Origin: Gammaproteobacteria bacterium
GTDB lineage: Bacteria > Pseudomonadota > Gammaproteobacteria > Pseudomonadales > Halomonadaceae
NCBI GenBank assembly: GCA_023485185.1
Contig: JAMCZP010000153.1
Span: 1 to 38,497 of the forward strand
Length of the DNA stretch: 38,497 nucleotides
Direction of reading: 5' to 3'
The notes beneath the pieces are model-generated. The model had not been told where the DNA came from. It saw only the letters and a program-made list of their open reading frames with translations, and did not search any database. The translations under genes and the position numbers were made by a program. Shown piece after piece: positions 1 through 8,207 of this stretch; within the stretch, counting starts at the first letter, position 1; every line of letters starts with the position of its first letter.

Positions 1-1349
1 CTGCAATAGGTTTTTTTGCTGTGGCTATTTTCGTCTTGGCGTATGCATTAGTCATGGCAGAAGAAAAGATCCATATGCGCAAGTCCAAACCGGTATTAGT
101 CGCGGCGGGCATTATTTGGAGCATCATCGGCTGGGTGTATGTCCAAAACGGCATGTCGGAAGCATCAGAGTATGCTTTCCGCATGACGCTTTTGGAGTTC
201 ACCGAGCTGATGCTGTTCCTGCTGGTGGCGATGACCTATATCAATGCCATGGAGGAGCGACGGGTATTTGACGCTTTACGCTCCTGGATGCTGCGCAAAG
301 GATTCAACTACAAAACGCTGTTTTGGCTTACCGGTGGTTTGGCCTTTATGCTGTCGCCCATTGCTGACAACTTAACCACCGCATTGCTAATGTGTGCGGT
401 GGTAACGAAAGTCGCGGAAGGCGACCAGCGGTTCATCAATCTTGCGTGTATCAATATCGTCGTCGCTGCCAACGCGGGCGGGGCGTTTAGTCCTTTCGGT
501 GACATTACAACGCTTATGGTATGGCAAGCGGGGATGGTCGCTTTTCAGGAATTTTTCATCTTGTTCCTGCCCGCTCTGGTCAATTTCTTGATTCCCGCCG
601 TCATCATGAGCATGTTTATCAAGGATGAAAAACCCGAAAGTGTTTATGAAGATGTTTGGCTCAAGCGTGGTGCCCGGCGCATTATTGCACTGTTTTTGCT
701 AACCATTACCACCGCCGTCCTATGCCATGTTGTACTCCATTTGCCGCCTGTATTGGGCATGATGACCGGCCTTGGCTATTTGCAGTTCTTTGGTTATTAC
801 CTACGCCGCAGCTTGCCGCGTTCGTTAGAGCGCAAGCGTGAACGCTACAGTCGCCGGGGCGACGACCGTAAGCTGGCCCAGCTTGGCAGTGTCGTGCCCT
901 TTGATGTATTCAACCGCGTGGCACGTGCAGAGTGGGATACCTTGCTGTTTTTCTATGGCGTGGTGATGTGTGTTGGGGGGCTTGGTTTTATGGGCTATCT
1001 CGGCCTGCTTTCTGAAGCCCTCTACACCGGCTGGAACCCGACCGCAGCTAACATTACGCTCGGCGTTGTCTCTGCCGTTATCGATAACATCCCAGTAATG
1101 TTTGCCGTGCTGACCATGCAACCGGAAATGTCCCACGGCCAATGGCTACTGATTACCTTAACCGCAGGGGTGGGCGGTAGCTTGCTGTCGATTGGTTCGG
1201 CCGCTGGCGTGGCGGTTATGGGCCAAGCGCGGGGGGCTTACACATTCATGGGGCACTTACGCTGGTCGCCAGTTATTTTACTCGGTTATATCGCCAGTAT
1301 TCTGGTTCACCTGTGGCTCAATGCCGATAGCTTCACCACGTTTAGTTAA
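1..1349 (+). CDS. nhaD: NhaD-type Na+/H+ antiporter, 5'-truncated
   Basis: Integral membrane sodium/proton antiporter of the NhaD family (ion transporter superfamily), which exports Na+ in exchange for H+ and supports salt and alkali tolerance. The frame is open to the window edge: codons before the GTG at 21 read AIGFFA and continue into the hydrophobic helix, so the true start lies outside. Family hallmarks seen are the charged stretch KIHMRKSKPVLVAAG after the first helix, the segment SPIADNLTTALLMC near residue 110, NAGGAFSPFGDITTLMVWQAG near 155, and a C-terminal repeat with VSAVIDNIPVMFAVL and GSLLSIGSAAGVAVMG. The two Asp-Asn segments are typical of the two inverted halves. About ten or more hydrophobic helices are visible. 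It ends just before a hairpin shared with the convergent GGDEF/EAL gene. Family assignment is firm; ion specificity is inferred. Confidence 0.93.
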   Translation, partial: AIGFFAVAIFVLAYALVMAEEKIHMRKSKPVLVAAGIIWSIIGWVYVQNGMSEASEYAFRMTLLEFTELMLFLLVAMTYINAMEERRVFDALRSWMLRKGFNYKTLFWLTGGLAFMLSPIADNLTTALLMCAVVTKVAEGDQRFINLACINIVVAANAGGAFSPFGDITTLMVWQAGMVAFQEFFILFLPALVNFLIPAVIMSMFIKDEKPESVYEDVWLKRGARRIIALFLLTITTAVLCHVVLHLPPVLGMMTGLGYLQFFGYYLRRSLPRSLERKRERYSRRGDDRKLAQLGSVVPFDVFNRVARAEWDTLLFFYGVVMCVGGLGFMGYLGLLSEALYTGWNPTAANITLGVVSAVIDNIPVMFAVLTMQPEMSHGQWLLITLTAGVGGSLLSIGSAAGVAVMGQARGAYTFMGHLRWSPVILLGYIASILVHLWLNADSFTTFS

Positions 1350-1375
1350 GTCAGCACCGCGCTAAACAGTGATTA

Positions 1376-1404
1376 CCCCCTTTCAGCACATGGCTGAAAG
1401 GGGG
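1376..1404. terminator. Bidirectional hairpin between convergent genes
   Basis: A perfect 12-bp inverted repeat (CCCCCTTTCAGC, 5-nt loop ACATG, then its complement) lies between the stop codons of nhaD and the GGDEF/EAL gene. The following T run is short (TTTG), so efficiency is uncertain, but its position between convergent genes fits a shared terminator. Confidence 0.8.
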
Positions 1405-1417
1405 TTTGTATAACCAT

Positions 1418-3286
1418 TTAATAGGTTTCGAATAGGTACTCAATCGGTGTGGGGCGGCCAAACAGATACCCTTGATAGCGGTAACAGCCATGTCCTTTTA
1501 ACCAATCCAACTGCTCTTTCCTCTCTACCCCTTCTGCAACAACGGTTAAACCTAAGCTTACCGCGAGCAGAATCGTGGTATCGACAATGGCAGCATCCGT
1601 TTTATCGGTCAGCAGCTCGTGAATAAACGATTGATCAATTTTCAATTCATCTAACGGCAAGCGTTTTAAATAACTCAATGATGAATAGCCAGTGCCGAAA
1701 TCGTCTAACGCAAAGCGCACCCCTTGGGCGCGCAGCTTCAACATGGTATTGCGTACCCGAACTGGCTCACGCATGAGCAGACTTTCCGTCACTTCTAATA
1801 CTAAGCGACCAGGTGGCGCCTGCGTGGTGGCTAAAAGCCCTTCTACGTCGCGCACAAACTCCGGCTGCTGAAACTGAACTGAGCTTACATTAACCGAAAT
1901 GGTTAAAGAGGTATATGCCGCCTGATGTGACCACTTCGCCAACTGCTCACAGGCTGAACGCAGCACCCAATAGCCGACCGGTACAATCAGTCCATTCTCT
2001 TCCGCAATAGGGATAAACGTTGCCGGCGATACCCAGCCCCGCTGCGGGTGATACCAACGTAATAGCGCTTCCACGCCAGTAGTGACGCCTTGGTGGTCAA
2101 CCTGTACCTGATAGTGCAGTGCCAGCTCATTGCGCTCCAAGGCTTGGTGCAAATCAGCTTCCAGACTGGCCCGCTCCAACACGCTGGTCTGCATCTCTGT
2201 ATTAAAAAAGCACAGCGCATTACCACCCTCGCTCTTTGCCTGCTGCAACGCCATGTCGGCCTGCTGTAGCACGCTATCCATGCTGTGATCACAGCCGGAA
2301 AACAGTGAAATGCCGATACTTGCGCTAATGGGAAGCGTGTAGCAGCTTCTTAATTGCGCAATTGTTTCCAATAACTGGCGCGCGATACGCTCGGCCTTAA
2401 GCGCTGCCTCAGTCTCCTGCTCGCCCAGGTTATTCACCAACACCACAAACTCATCGCTACTAAAACGTGCCAGCGTGGCTTCTGGCTCTAGCCGCTGGCG
2501 CAGCTGCTCAGCAACACTTATTAATAGCTGATCGCCACACTCATGGCCCTGGATATCATTCACTAAGCGGAAGTTATCTAAATCGATAACCAGCACTGCG
2601 CTATGAGAGACCGCCCACTCTTCATGCTCGATAGCCGCGGTTAAAGACTCCATTAGCAGTCTGCGGTTGGGTAGCCCCGTCAATGAGTCGTAAAAAGCCA
2701 GATAGTGGGTGCGCGACTGCATTTCGCGATAATCTGTCAGCTCGGTTGAAATACCGCATAGGGAAGGTTGTGCGCCCGGCGACATCACCAGCGGCATTTT
2801 AATCGATAAAAAGGTTCTAACCCGGGTTTCACCCTGTAAAACATTGTTCTCTTCTACCGTGACCTTTTTGCCTGATTCCAACACACCACTATCGACTTGG
2901 TTAATTTCGGCGGCACTGCCGGGGTCAAAAAATGCTTCATCGCGTCTGCCGATGATGTTGTCGGGTGACAGGCCAAATAAATCACACATACGCTGATTAA
3001 CGTACTGGTACTCTAAACTGGGGGACTTGATATAAATATAGGCATCCACGCTATCCAGAATAGTTGCCAGCATCTCTTTATTGCTCTGTAACAGCGCCCG
3101 GTTGTGCTGCATACGGCGCTTTTGTAACAGGCTGACCAATAGCGCCAAACAGACAAAAACAGCTAGCAGGGCGATGCTCCAACGCCCCAGATAATCGTCC
3201 ACGCGGCTTAAAACATCGATTGGCAGTGTTGCTGCCGACGCTGAGAAGGCAGCATTGCTAATAACCTCGACACTTGGCGTTCGCAT
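1418..3286 (-). CDS. PAS-GGDEF-EAL protein with degenerate GGDEF, probable c-di-GMP phosphodiesterase
   Basis: 622 aa. A single membrane helix lies near residues 36-55, followed by a PAS domain (about 72-185), a GGDEF domain beginning at FYDSLTGLPN (about 198) and an EAL domain (about 378-615). The GGDEF signature is SSDEF at 276-280: both glycines are replaced by serine, so diguanylate cyclase activity is unlikely, although GTP binding could remain. The EAL half looks catalytically complete: EALLRW at 406-411, SVNVS near 465, EVTES near 498, DDFGTGYSS at 528-536, and later LKIDQ and AEGVE. The likely reaction is hydrolysis of c-di-GMP to pGpG at the inner membrane, tuned by the PAS domain. 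It starts 9 nt after the stop of the GST gene and may be co-transcribed with it. Activity is inferred from motifs. Confidence 0.92.
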   Translation of the reverse strand: MRTPSVEVISNAAFSASAATLPIDVLSRVDDYLGRWSIALLAVFVCLALLVSLLQKRRMQHNRALLQSNKEMLATILDSVDAYIYIKSPSLEYQYVNQRMCDLFGLSPDNIIGRRDEAFFDPGSAAEINQVDSGVLESGKKVTVEENNVLQGETRVRTFLSIKMPLVMSPGAQPSLCGISTELTDYREMQSRTHYLAFYDSLTGLPNRRLLMESLTAAIEHEEWAVSHSAVLVIDLDNFRLVNDIQGHECGDQLLISVAEQLRQRLEPEATLARFSSDEFVVLVNNLGEQETEAALKAERIARQLLETIAQLRSCYTLPISASIGISLFSGCDHSMDSVLQQADMALQQAKSEGGNALCFFNTEMQTSVLERASLEADLHQALERNELALHYQVQVDHQGVTTGVEALLRWYHPQRGWVSPATFIPIAEENGLIVPVGYWVLRSACEQLAKWSHQAAYTSLTISVNVSSVQFQQPEFVRDVEGLLATTQAPPGRLVLEVTESLLMREPVRVRNTMLKLRAQGVRFALDDFGTGYSSLSYLKRLPLDELKIDQSFIHELLTDKTDAAIVDTTILLAVSLGLTVVAEGVERKEQLDWLKGHGCYRYQGYLFGRPTPIEYLFETY

Positions 3287-3295
3287 GACAGTGGA

Positions 3296-3973
3296 TTACT
3301 GACCAGGCATGGTAAGAGGCCCCGCTCGATCAACCACTCGCTGCCACGCAGCATCCTGCTCAATACGTGACACAAAAGCGGCAATGGCTGGATATCTTTC
3401 GAGAGAGCGAACAGCGGCAACCGCCTGTAGTGGAAAACTCATTTGAATATCAGCACCGCTCGGCCATGGCCCGGCAAAATTACCGTTAGCGAGCAAATGC
3501 TCATTGATAAACGTAAGGTGCTGATTAATTTGCGGTGTTAAAAACCGTTTGCTTACCGTATCGCTAATCCCCTTAGCGAGGGGTTTAATCAACCACGGAG
3601 ACTGTTTAGGGATTTGCGCAAAAACCAATTGCATCACTAAGAGCGGCATCAAAGAGCCTTCGGCATAGTGCAGCCAATAGCGATAATCAACCCATGCGGC
3701 GACATCTTCTGGTGAGGGCTGAAGCCGCCCTTGGCCATAGCGCTGCACAAGGTAATCGATGATCGCCCCAGATTCTGCGATCGTCAGGTCACCATCGGTA
3801 ATGACCGGTGATTTGCCAAGCGGATGAATTTTTTTCAGCGATGAGGGCGCTTGCTGTGTTTTGTGATCGCGTTGGTAAACAACAAACTCATAGTCCAGCT
3901 CAAGCGCTTCAAGTAGCCACAGAATGCGATGCGAACGAGACTTTTCAAGATGATGGACGTGGATCATAGACAC
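3296..3973 (-). CDS. Glutathione S-transferase family protein
   Basis: 225 aa, the normal length for a cytosolic GST. The N-terminal thioredoxin-fold half (1-80) has HHLEKSRSHRILWLLEALEL, the cis-proline segment GKSPVITDGDLTI and the glutathione-gamma-glutamyl-binding pair in AESGAIIDYL. The C-terminal half is helical, with the usual N-capping segment around NFAGPWPSGADIQMSFPL. The start is supported by GGGAG six bases upstream of the ATG. It would conjugate glutathione to electrophiles or reduce peroxides in the cytoplasm; the substrate cannot be told. The GGDEF/EAL gene follows after 9 nt. A TATAAT element upstream (4048-4053) may be its -10 box. Confidence 0.92.
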   Translation of the reverse strand: MSMIHVHHLEKSRSHRILWLLEALELDYEFVVYQRDHKTQQAPSSLKKIHPLGKSPVITDGDLTIAESGAIIDYLVQRYGQGRLQPSPEDVAAWVDYRYWLHYAEGSLMPLLVMQLVFAQIPKQSPWLIKPLAKGISDTVSKRFLTPQINQHLTFINEHLLANGNFAGPWPSGADIQMSFPLQAVAAVRSLERYPAIAAFVSRIEQDAAWQRVVDRAGPLTMPGQ

Positions 3974-4047
3974 TCCCTATGGCTGATGTGTACGCCAGCA
4001 TTGCACTGGCGACAGTTATCCTTCACTGCAGTTACATTCAGCTTAGT

Positions 4048-4053
4048 ATTATA
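4048..4053 (-). promoter_or_regulatory. Candidate -10 element for the GST gene
   Basis: A perfect TATAAT on the minus strand lies about 75 nt upstream of the GST start codon. No good -35 is seen at 16-18 bp (best match three of six), so this is a partial promoter call. Confidence 0.35.
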
Positions 4054-4144
4054 AAGACCCCGATAACAGGCTCAGTCTACTCAGACTAGCATCATAGCTG
4101 CTAAGCACCCCATGAAAGCGTTGATCTAAAGCAAAAAATTAAGA

Positions 4145-4720
4145 TTAACGGTGCGCGTGGCGCCAGCGTGACAGTAAATCCCGCGGCGACCATTTGCCTT
4201 GGAGCCAGGGTGCCAACAGCCGCATTGAGAGCGGTATAAAAACAAACACCATCACTGGCGTTAACATCAAAGTGCTTACCCCTACCCGAGGAACGAGCGC
4301 CCAATCAGCCAGCACACCGCCAAACATCCACTGAAACACCAGTGAAATAGGGAAGAAAGCCAACCATACGGCAACTGCTTGCTTCCAGCGTGGCGGTGCA
4401 CTGCTACCGCTGGTTTGAAACCAGGCATCTAATCCCATAGCGCGGTGCTCATGGGGTGCCTCAAACAAGCCTGCACCCCGTGCAAGCCATGCGTGGCGGG
4501 AAGCAGAGTGCTCCCACGCGGCTAGGGTGTCGCTGCTGCTAAAGCGGAATATAATTTGGTACTCATCGTCGCCAGCAGGTGGCGCTAATACGCCGGAACC
4601 AAGGTAGCCAGCAAAATCGGCGGCTAGCTCACGGCCTTCGTTGAGCCAGAGATTAAAATCACTGTAGCGGCCGTGCTCAACGCGGCGAGCCACCATCAAT
4701 GTGACAGGTGAGGCAGACAT
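4145..4720 (-). CDS. Antibiotic biosynthesis monooxygenase (ABM)-domain protein with C-terminal membrane anchor
   Basis: 191 aa from the ATG at 4720. That start is preferred to an upstream one at 4777 because GGAGATATACC lies directly before it, with GGAG at ideal spacing. The N-terminal 100 residues have the ABM ferredoxin-like pattern: VTLMVARRVEHGRYSDFNLW, a middle stretch ending YQIIFRFSSSDTLAAWEHS, and RHAWLARGAGLF. Residues from about 120 on form two hydrophobic helices (around AVAVWLAFFPISLVFQWMFGG and VGVSTLMLTPVMVFVFIPL), followed by a basic tail LLSRWRHAHR. Related soluble ABM proteins are small monooxygenases or heme- or quinone-handling proteins. This two-helix form is known as a hypothetical membrane subgroup, and its substrate is unknown. 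The gene stands alone, with its own candidate promoter. Confidence 0.85.
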   Translation of the reverse strand: MSASPVTLMVARRVEHGRYSDFNLWLNEGRELAADFAGYLGSGVLAPPAGDDEYQIIFRFSSSDTLAAWEHSASRHAWLARGAGLFEAPHEHRAMGLDAWFQTSGSSAPPRWKQAVAVWLAFFPISLVFQWMFGGVLADWALVPRVGVSTLMLTPVMVFVFIPLSMRLLAPWLQGKWSPRDLLSRWRHAHR

Positions 4721-4806
4721 GGTATATCTCCAAATGTGTCGACAGCCAAGCCGGGTAAGCAGGCTGTGTGCCTTCAAGCGGGTAAGCTCGAAAGTCCAAT
4801 TGCCAC

Positions 4807-4836
4807 ATTATACAAGCAATGTTGAGGCCATGTGAT
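4807..4836 (-). promoter_or_regulatory. Candidate sigma-70 promoter for the ABM-domain gene
   Basis: On the minus strand, ATCACA (4831-4836, four of six matches to TTGACA), an 18-bp spacer and a perfect TATAAT (4807-4812) lie about 85 nt upstream of the start codon at 4720. Confidence 0.5.
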
Positions 4837-4881
4837 GACTGTTTCCGCTAAATCTGGTTATGGCTATACCCTGCCATTTAG

Positions 4882-5265
4882 TTAGCGCCGAGGAACAGGG
4901 TGCCTGCGCTCACCACGCTGGAAAGCACATACATGTTGATAAATAGCTATAGCGCTGCGGATTGCATCAGCTTCCTGTACATCGGGTACGACTACTGGCC
5001 CTTGATGCTCACCTTCGGAGCGCAAAATGGCGTCTATGTCGGTCCGATAACGGTTCAGTAAATGTTCTAAATTGATTCTAATTCGGTGAATCTCTAGCCC
5101 AAATTCATGGCGCTGGTCAGTGCGCTTCAAGATGTCAATTGGATTTGTGGCCACTTCAATCAAACTTTCTAACGTAGAGAGCACCAATTTTTCAGCGGCA
5201 TTGAAATTGGGAATAATGAAATAAATAAGGTCATTCAAAGTGATGGTTGTTTCATCATGGTGCAT
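4882..5265 (-). CDS. Hypothetical protein, helical, 127 aa
   Basis: I do not recognise the family. The protein is cytoplasmic by composition, with no signal peptide or membrane helix. It appears mainly helical, with an amphipathic region around AAEKLVLSTLESLIEVA and a charged central helix (EIHRIRINLEHLLNRYRTDIDAILRS cut by polar residues), and it ends in a basic tail RRHPVPRR. It starts 7 nt after the stop of the DUF2835 gene and so is very likely its operon partner. Shine-Dalgarno complementarity is weak (TTGAG), which fits translational coupling to the upstream gene. Confidence 0.7.
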   Translation of the reverse strand: MHHDETTITLNDLIYFIIPNFNAAEKLVLSTLESLIEVATNPIDILKRTDQRHEFGLEIHRIRINLEHLLNRYRTDIDAILRSEGEHQGPVVVPDVQEADAIRSAIAIYQHVCAFQRGERRHPVPRR

Positions 5266-5272
5266 ATATAGC

Positions 5273-5500
5273 TCAACGCCTGGGTAAGGGAGTAATACTG
5301 ATAAATCGGCCCTGCTCGGAAAAATTTAACCGGTAAATACCGCGCACACCGTCGCGACTGACGATACGGCGAATCGCCTCAGCGGGGAAGATTACCCAAC
5401 GGCCATCCACGCTGCGAGTTCGCACATTAGCAATACGCCCCTCGTAGTGCGCTAAGCACTCGTCATAAGTAAGTTCAATAACTACATCAATGGTAGGCAT
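5273..5500 (-). CDS. DUF2835 family small protein
   Basis: 75 aa, matching the usual length of DUF2835 (PF11197) proteins of Pseudomonas and Halomonas relatives. Recognisable segments are the N-terminal MPTIDVVIELTYDECLAHYEG, the central SVDGRWVIFPAEAIRRIVSRDGV and the C-terminal GIYRLNFSEQGRFISITPL. It is a compact alternating beta/alpha protein without a signal or membrane segment. The function is not known. It is the first gene of a two-gene unit with the hypothetical protein downstream and diverges from the putative metalloprotease at 5631; the 130-bp gap should hold both promoters. Confidence 0.82.
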   Translation of the reverse strand: MPTIDVVIELTYDECLAHYEGRIANVRTRSVDGRWVIFPAEAIRRIVSRDGVRGIYRLNFSEQGRFISITPLPRR

Positions 5501-5630
5501 AGCTGAGCGCAGTATTTAAATTCCATTATGGGTCACTTATGCGATGAAATAGGTATCGCCAACTTGCACTGTCGGCATCGCTCGCTAATACTTCATATTA
5601 TCCCAACTCGTATCGCGTCGGTAATTCTCT

Positions 5631-6242
5631 ATGGCTGTCTCTTCGATTAGCGCGGTTTCCCTCTCTGCTTTGGCACTTCCTGCGGCCAGTACTATCTCCC
5701 CGCGGGTGGAGAAAAATTCAGATCACAACACCTCAGACAGCGTTTCAACCTCGCTCAATGACACTGATAGCAGCGAAATGAACGGCGCGGAAGCGGGGCC
5801 AAAGAAAGCAGACGGCACGCCCATGGCACCTGAAGAGATTCAGCTATTAGAGCAACTTAAACAGACCGACCGCGAAGTACGCCAACACGAGATGGCACAC
5901 CAAATAGCTGGCGGTGCTTATACCGGTGGTGCCAGCTACGAATATGAAGTTGGCCCCGACGGCAAACGCTACGCGGTCGCGGGTGAAGTGCCGATTGACT
6001 ATGGCCCTGTGCCCGGCGACCCCCAAGCGACTATTGAAAAAATGCAAACCGTCATCGCTGCAGCCATGGCACCTGCAGACCCCTCGCCTAAGGATCATCA
6101 AGTCGCCGCCCAAGCTCGTCAGTATCTGCTTGAGGCCAAATTAGAAGCGGCGATGCAGCGCATTGAAATGGAGCAAGCCCGTACTTCAGGTCAAACTTCC
6201 CTTGCAACGACAACTTCCCCGATGGATGAGCAGGCTGCTTAG
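5631..6242 (+). CDS. Putative metalloprotease, CJM1_0395/SprA-related family
   Basis: 203 aa. The N-terminal 60 residues are low-complexity and rich in Ser, Thr and Asp, probably disordered. The conserved core begins with LTPEE-like APEEIQLLEQLKQTDREVRQ and contains HEMAH, an HExxH zinc-metalloprotease-type motif at about residues 86-90. This is followed by GGASYEYEVGPDGKRYAVAGEVPID, the strongest family signature (PF12118), and a helical C-terminus rich in Ala and Gln. No signal peptide is evident. Family members are often misannotated as catalase-related; proteolysis has not been shown to my knowledge and is inferred from the motif only. The start lacks a clear Shine-Dalgarno. Its last four bases overlap the stop of the convergent GGDEF/EAL gene. 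Confidence 0.87.
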   Translation: MAVSSISAVSLSALALPAASTISPRVEKNSDHNTSDSVSTSLNDTDSSEMNGAEAGPKKADGTPMAPEEIQLLEQLKQTDREVRQHEMAHQIAGGAYTGGASYEYEVGPDGKRYAVAGEVPIDYGPVPGDPQATIEKMQTVIAAAMAPADPSPKDHQVAAQARQYLLEAKLEAAMQRIEMEQARTSGQTSLATTTSPMDEQAA

Positions 6243-8044
6243 CGAAGAGCATGCGCCAGGGAACACCATTCTGTACGATCAGGCCAACTCGCTAACCAGC
6301 CAGGCAGTGCTTGGGCGGGCATTGGCCGAGCGATCCCATAGCCTTGTGCTAACCCACACCCCAAAGCCATTAGCGCTTTGGCATGGTCCAAGGTTTCTAC
6401 GCCTTCTGCCAGCATAGGCCGCTTAAAGCGATTAGCCATGTAAATCACGCTCTCTACGATCGCCATATCGTCCTGGTCACTGAGCATATTGCGCACAAAG
6501 CTTTGATCGATTTTAATTAGGCTGACCGGGAGTTGTCTCAAGTGCGTTAACGATGAAAACCCGGTACCGAAGTCGTCAATCGCAAAACTCACACCAAGCG
6601 CTTGGCAATGCGACATATTTTGTAACGCTGCCTGAACATCGTGCATAGCAGCACTTTCTAACACTTCCAGCTTTAACATCGCTGGCGGCACATCTGGATG
6701 GCGTGCCAGCAGCTCGCTCAACCGCTGGCTAAAATTACTCATTAATAAATGCGTAGGGCTAATATTGACGTTGATGGGCAGTGTGATGCCTTGAGTATGC
6801 CATTCGGTTAACTGGCGAAGCGCCTGGTCAATGACCCACTCACCCAAATCGACTTCCAACGAGGTGGTATCAATGATGGGTAAAAATTGCGCAGGCGAAA
6901 GCAGCCCCTGCTCGGGATGCTGCCAACGGATCAATGCTTCTACCCCGACGACGCTGCCACGGCGCATATCGACTTGGGGTTGGTAATAAAGGCACAGTTC
7001 GTCTTGAGCCAGCGCATCAATAAACCGTTGGCGCTGCTCATGGCGTACCTGAAGCATACGGTCATGATTAGGGTCGAAAAGATGAAAAGTATCTCTGCCC
7101 CGCTGCTTGGCACGGTACATGGCCTGATTCGCATGGCGTAGCAGCACATCGCCTTGGGCATCATCATGGGGGTAGAACGTCACCCCAAGACTTGCCGTTA
7201 AATGAACGCTTTGCCCATCCATCATTAACGGCTGGCGAATAGACGCCAACAGTTGCGCAAAAAAGTCTTCGTCTACGCCATGATGTAGCAGTAACACAAA
7301 CTCATCGCCACCAACTCTGGCTAATACATCGTCGCCAAACAACAGATGGCTAATGCGCTGGGCAAACGATGCCAGCAATACATCCCCCACCTGCTGTCCT
7401 AACCGGGCATTAATATTTTCAAAATAATCGATATCTAACGAACAAATGGCCAGTGGCAATTGCTTGTCATCGGCATGCTGCATTGACTCTTGTATTAACT
7501 GAGTTAGCAATTGAAGATTAGGCAGGCCCGTCAATGCATCAAAATATACTTCACGCTTAAGGTGGCGTGCATGGGAAGGAATAGCCGAAAGATCAGCAAG
7601 CACAATCACGTGATGATGAATGTTTCCTAGTTCATTACGAACGCGGTTCACCGACATCATCCCTGGGTAATACTGACCATCATGGCTACGATAGCTCACT
7701 TGGCTTTTACTACGGTCTCGCAGCTGTATCTCGTCACGCTGTAAACGCTTCGCCCGATTGTTATCCAGGGGCAGAATACTGAACGCTTCCGGGGTTTTTC
7801 CTTTCACTTGCTCAAGTGAAAAGCCAGTGAGCTCACAAAATGCAGGATTCACCTCTACTACCCGATTTTCTGCATCGGTAATAATGATCGCCTCATTGGC
7901 ATAATCAAAAACCGATTCAGCGGTGAATGCTGTATCGCTAGCAGACACCGTGGGCAAAGCAGTATTTAAAGATGATGATCGTGTTGCCAGGGAGGAGTGT
8001 TGAGACAATGACAGTTCCTTTGTCAGTTTCAAGGAGAGATACAT
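6239..8044 (-). CDS. PAS-GGDEF-EAL bifunctional c-di-GMP protein
   Basis: 601 aa, cytoplasmic, with no membrane helix. A Ser-rich N-terminus (1-40) precedes a PAS domain (about 45-155, with AIIITDAENRVVEVNPAFC). The GGDEF domain starts at YFDALTGLPN (about 167) and has an intact GGDEF at 245-249. The EAL domain has GVEALIRWQHP at 367-377 and later DDFGTGFSS, LIKIDQSFV and LAEGVE. No RxxD inhibitory site precedes GGDEF at the usual distance, so feedback inhibition by product may be absent. Both cyclase and phosphodiesterase motifs are complete, so net activity cannot be predicted. It differs from the membrane-bound paralogue at 1418-3286, whose GGDEF is degenerate. The tail overlaps the convergent metalloprotease gene by 4 bp. 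Confidence 0.93.
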   Translation of the reverse strand: MYLSLKLTKELSLSQHSSLATRSSSLNTALPTVSASDTAFTAESVFDYANEAIIITDAENRVVEVNPAFCELTGFSLEQVKGKTPEAFSILPLDNNRAKRLQRDEIQLRDRSKSQVSYRSHDGQYYPGMMSVNRVRNELGNIHHHVIVLADLSAIPSHARHLKREVYFDALTGLPNLQLLTQLIQESMQHADDKQLPLAICSLDIDYFENINARLGQQVGDVLLASFAQRISHLLFGDDVLARVGGDEFVLLLHHGVDEDFFAQLLASIRQPLMMDGQSVHLTASLGVTFYPHDDAQGDVLLRHANQAMYRAKQRGRDTFHLFDPNHDRMLQVRHEQRQRFIDALAQDELCLYYQPQVDMRRGSVVGVEALIRWQHPEQGLLSPAQFLPIIDTTSLEVDLGEWVIDQALRQLTEWHTQGITLPINVNISPTHLLMSNFSQRLSELLARHPDVPPAMLKLEVLESAAMHDVQAALQNMSHCQALGVSFAIDDFGTGFSSLTHLRQLPVSLIKIDQSFVRNMLSDQDDMAIVESVIYMANRFKRPMLAEGVETLDHAKALMALGCGLAQGYGIARPMPAQALPGWLASWPDRTEWCSLAHALR

Positions 8045-8147
8045 ACGTCTCTTTTTTCCTTGGTAGGGGTGATATAGGGGGCATCATGCGCCAGCGCATT
8101 GAGTAAAAAACGTGTAGTTGCGTGTTTTTTCGCCACTATATTAATGC

Positions 8148-8182
8148 TTCTTTACAGCCCAAGTTCGTCAGACTGTAAAGAA
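8148..8182. repeat. Perfect 10-bp inverted repeat with 15-nt loop
   Basis: The arms TTCTTTACAG and CTGTAAAGAA flank 15 nt in the gap between the chemoreceptor stop (8208) and the GGDEF/EAL start (8044). There is no T run after the hairpin on the minus strand, so it is not a textbook terminator. It could be an mRNA 3'-end stem-loop or an operator for the downstream c-di-GMP gene. Confidence 0.55.
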
Positions 8183-8207
8183 TGTTATCGGCCGTAGGCA
8201 GGAAAAG

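Noticed and set aside
4101..4304. Short minus-strand frame overlapping the ABM-domain gene
   Set aside because: It lies within the ABM gene in another frame and has no Shine-Dalgarno or family resemblance.
8105..8130. AAAAAAC...GTTTTTT stretch as a strong terminator
   Set aside because: Only the A/T ends pair cleanly; the inner part relies on G-U pairs on the plus strand and fails on the minus strand, where the genes lie.
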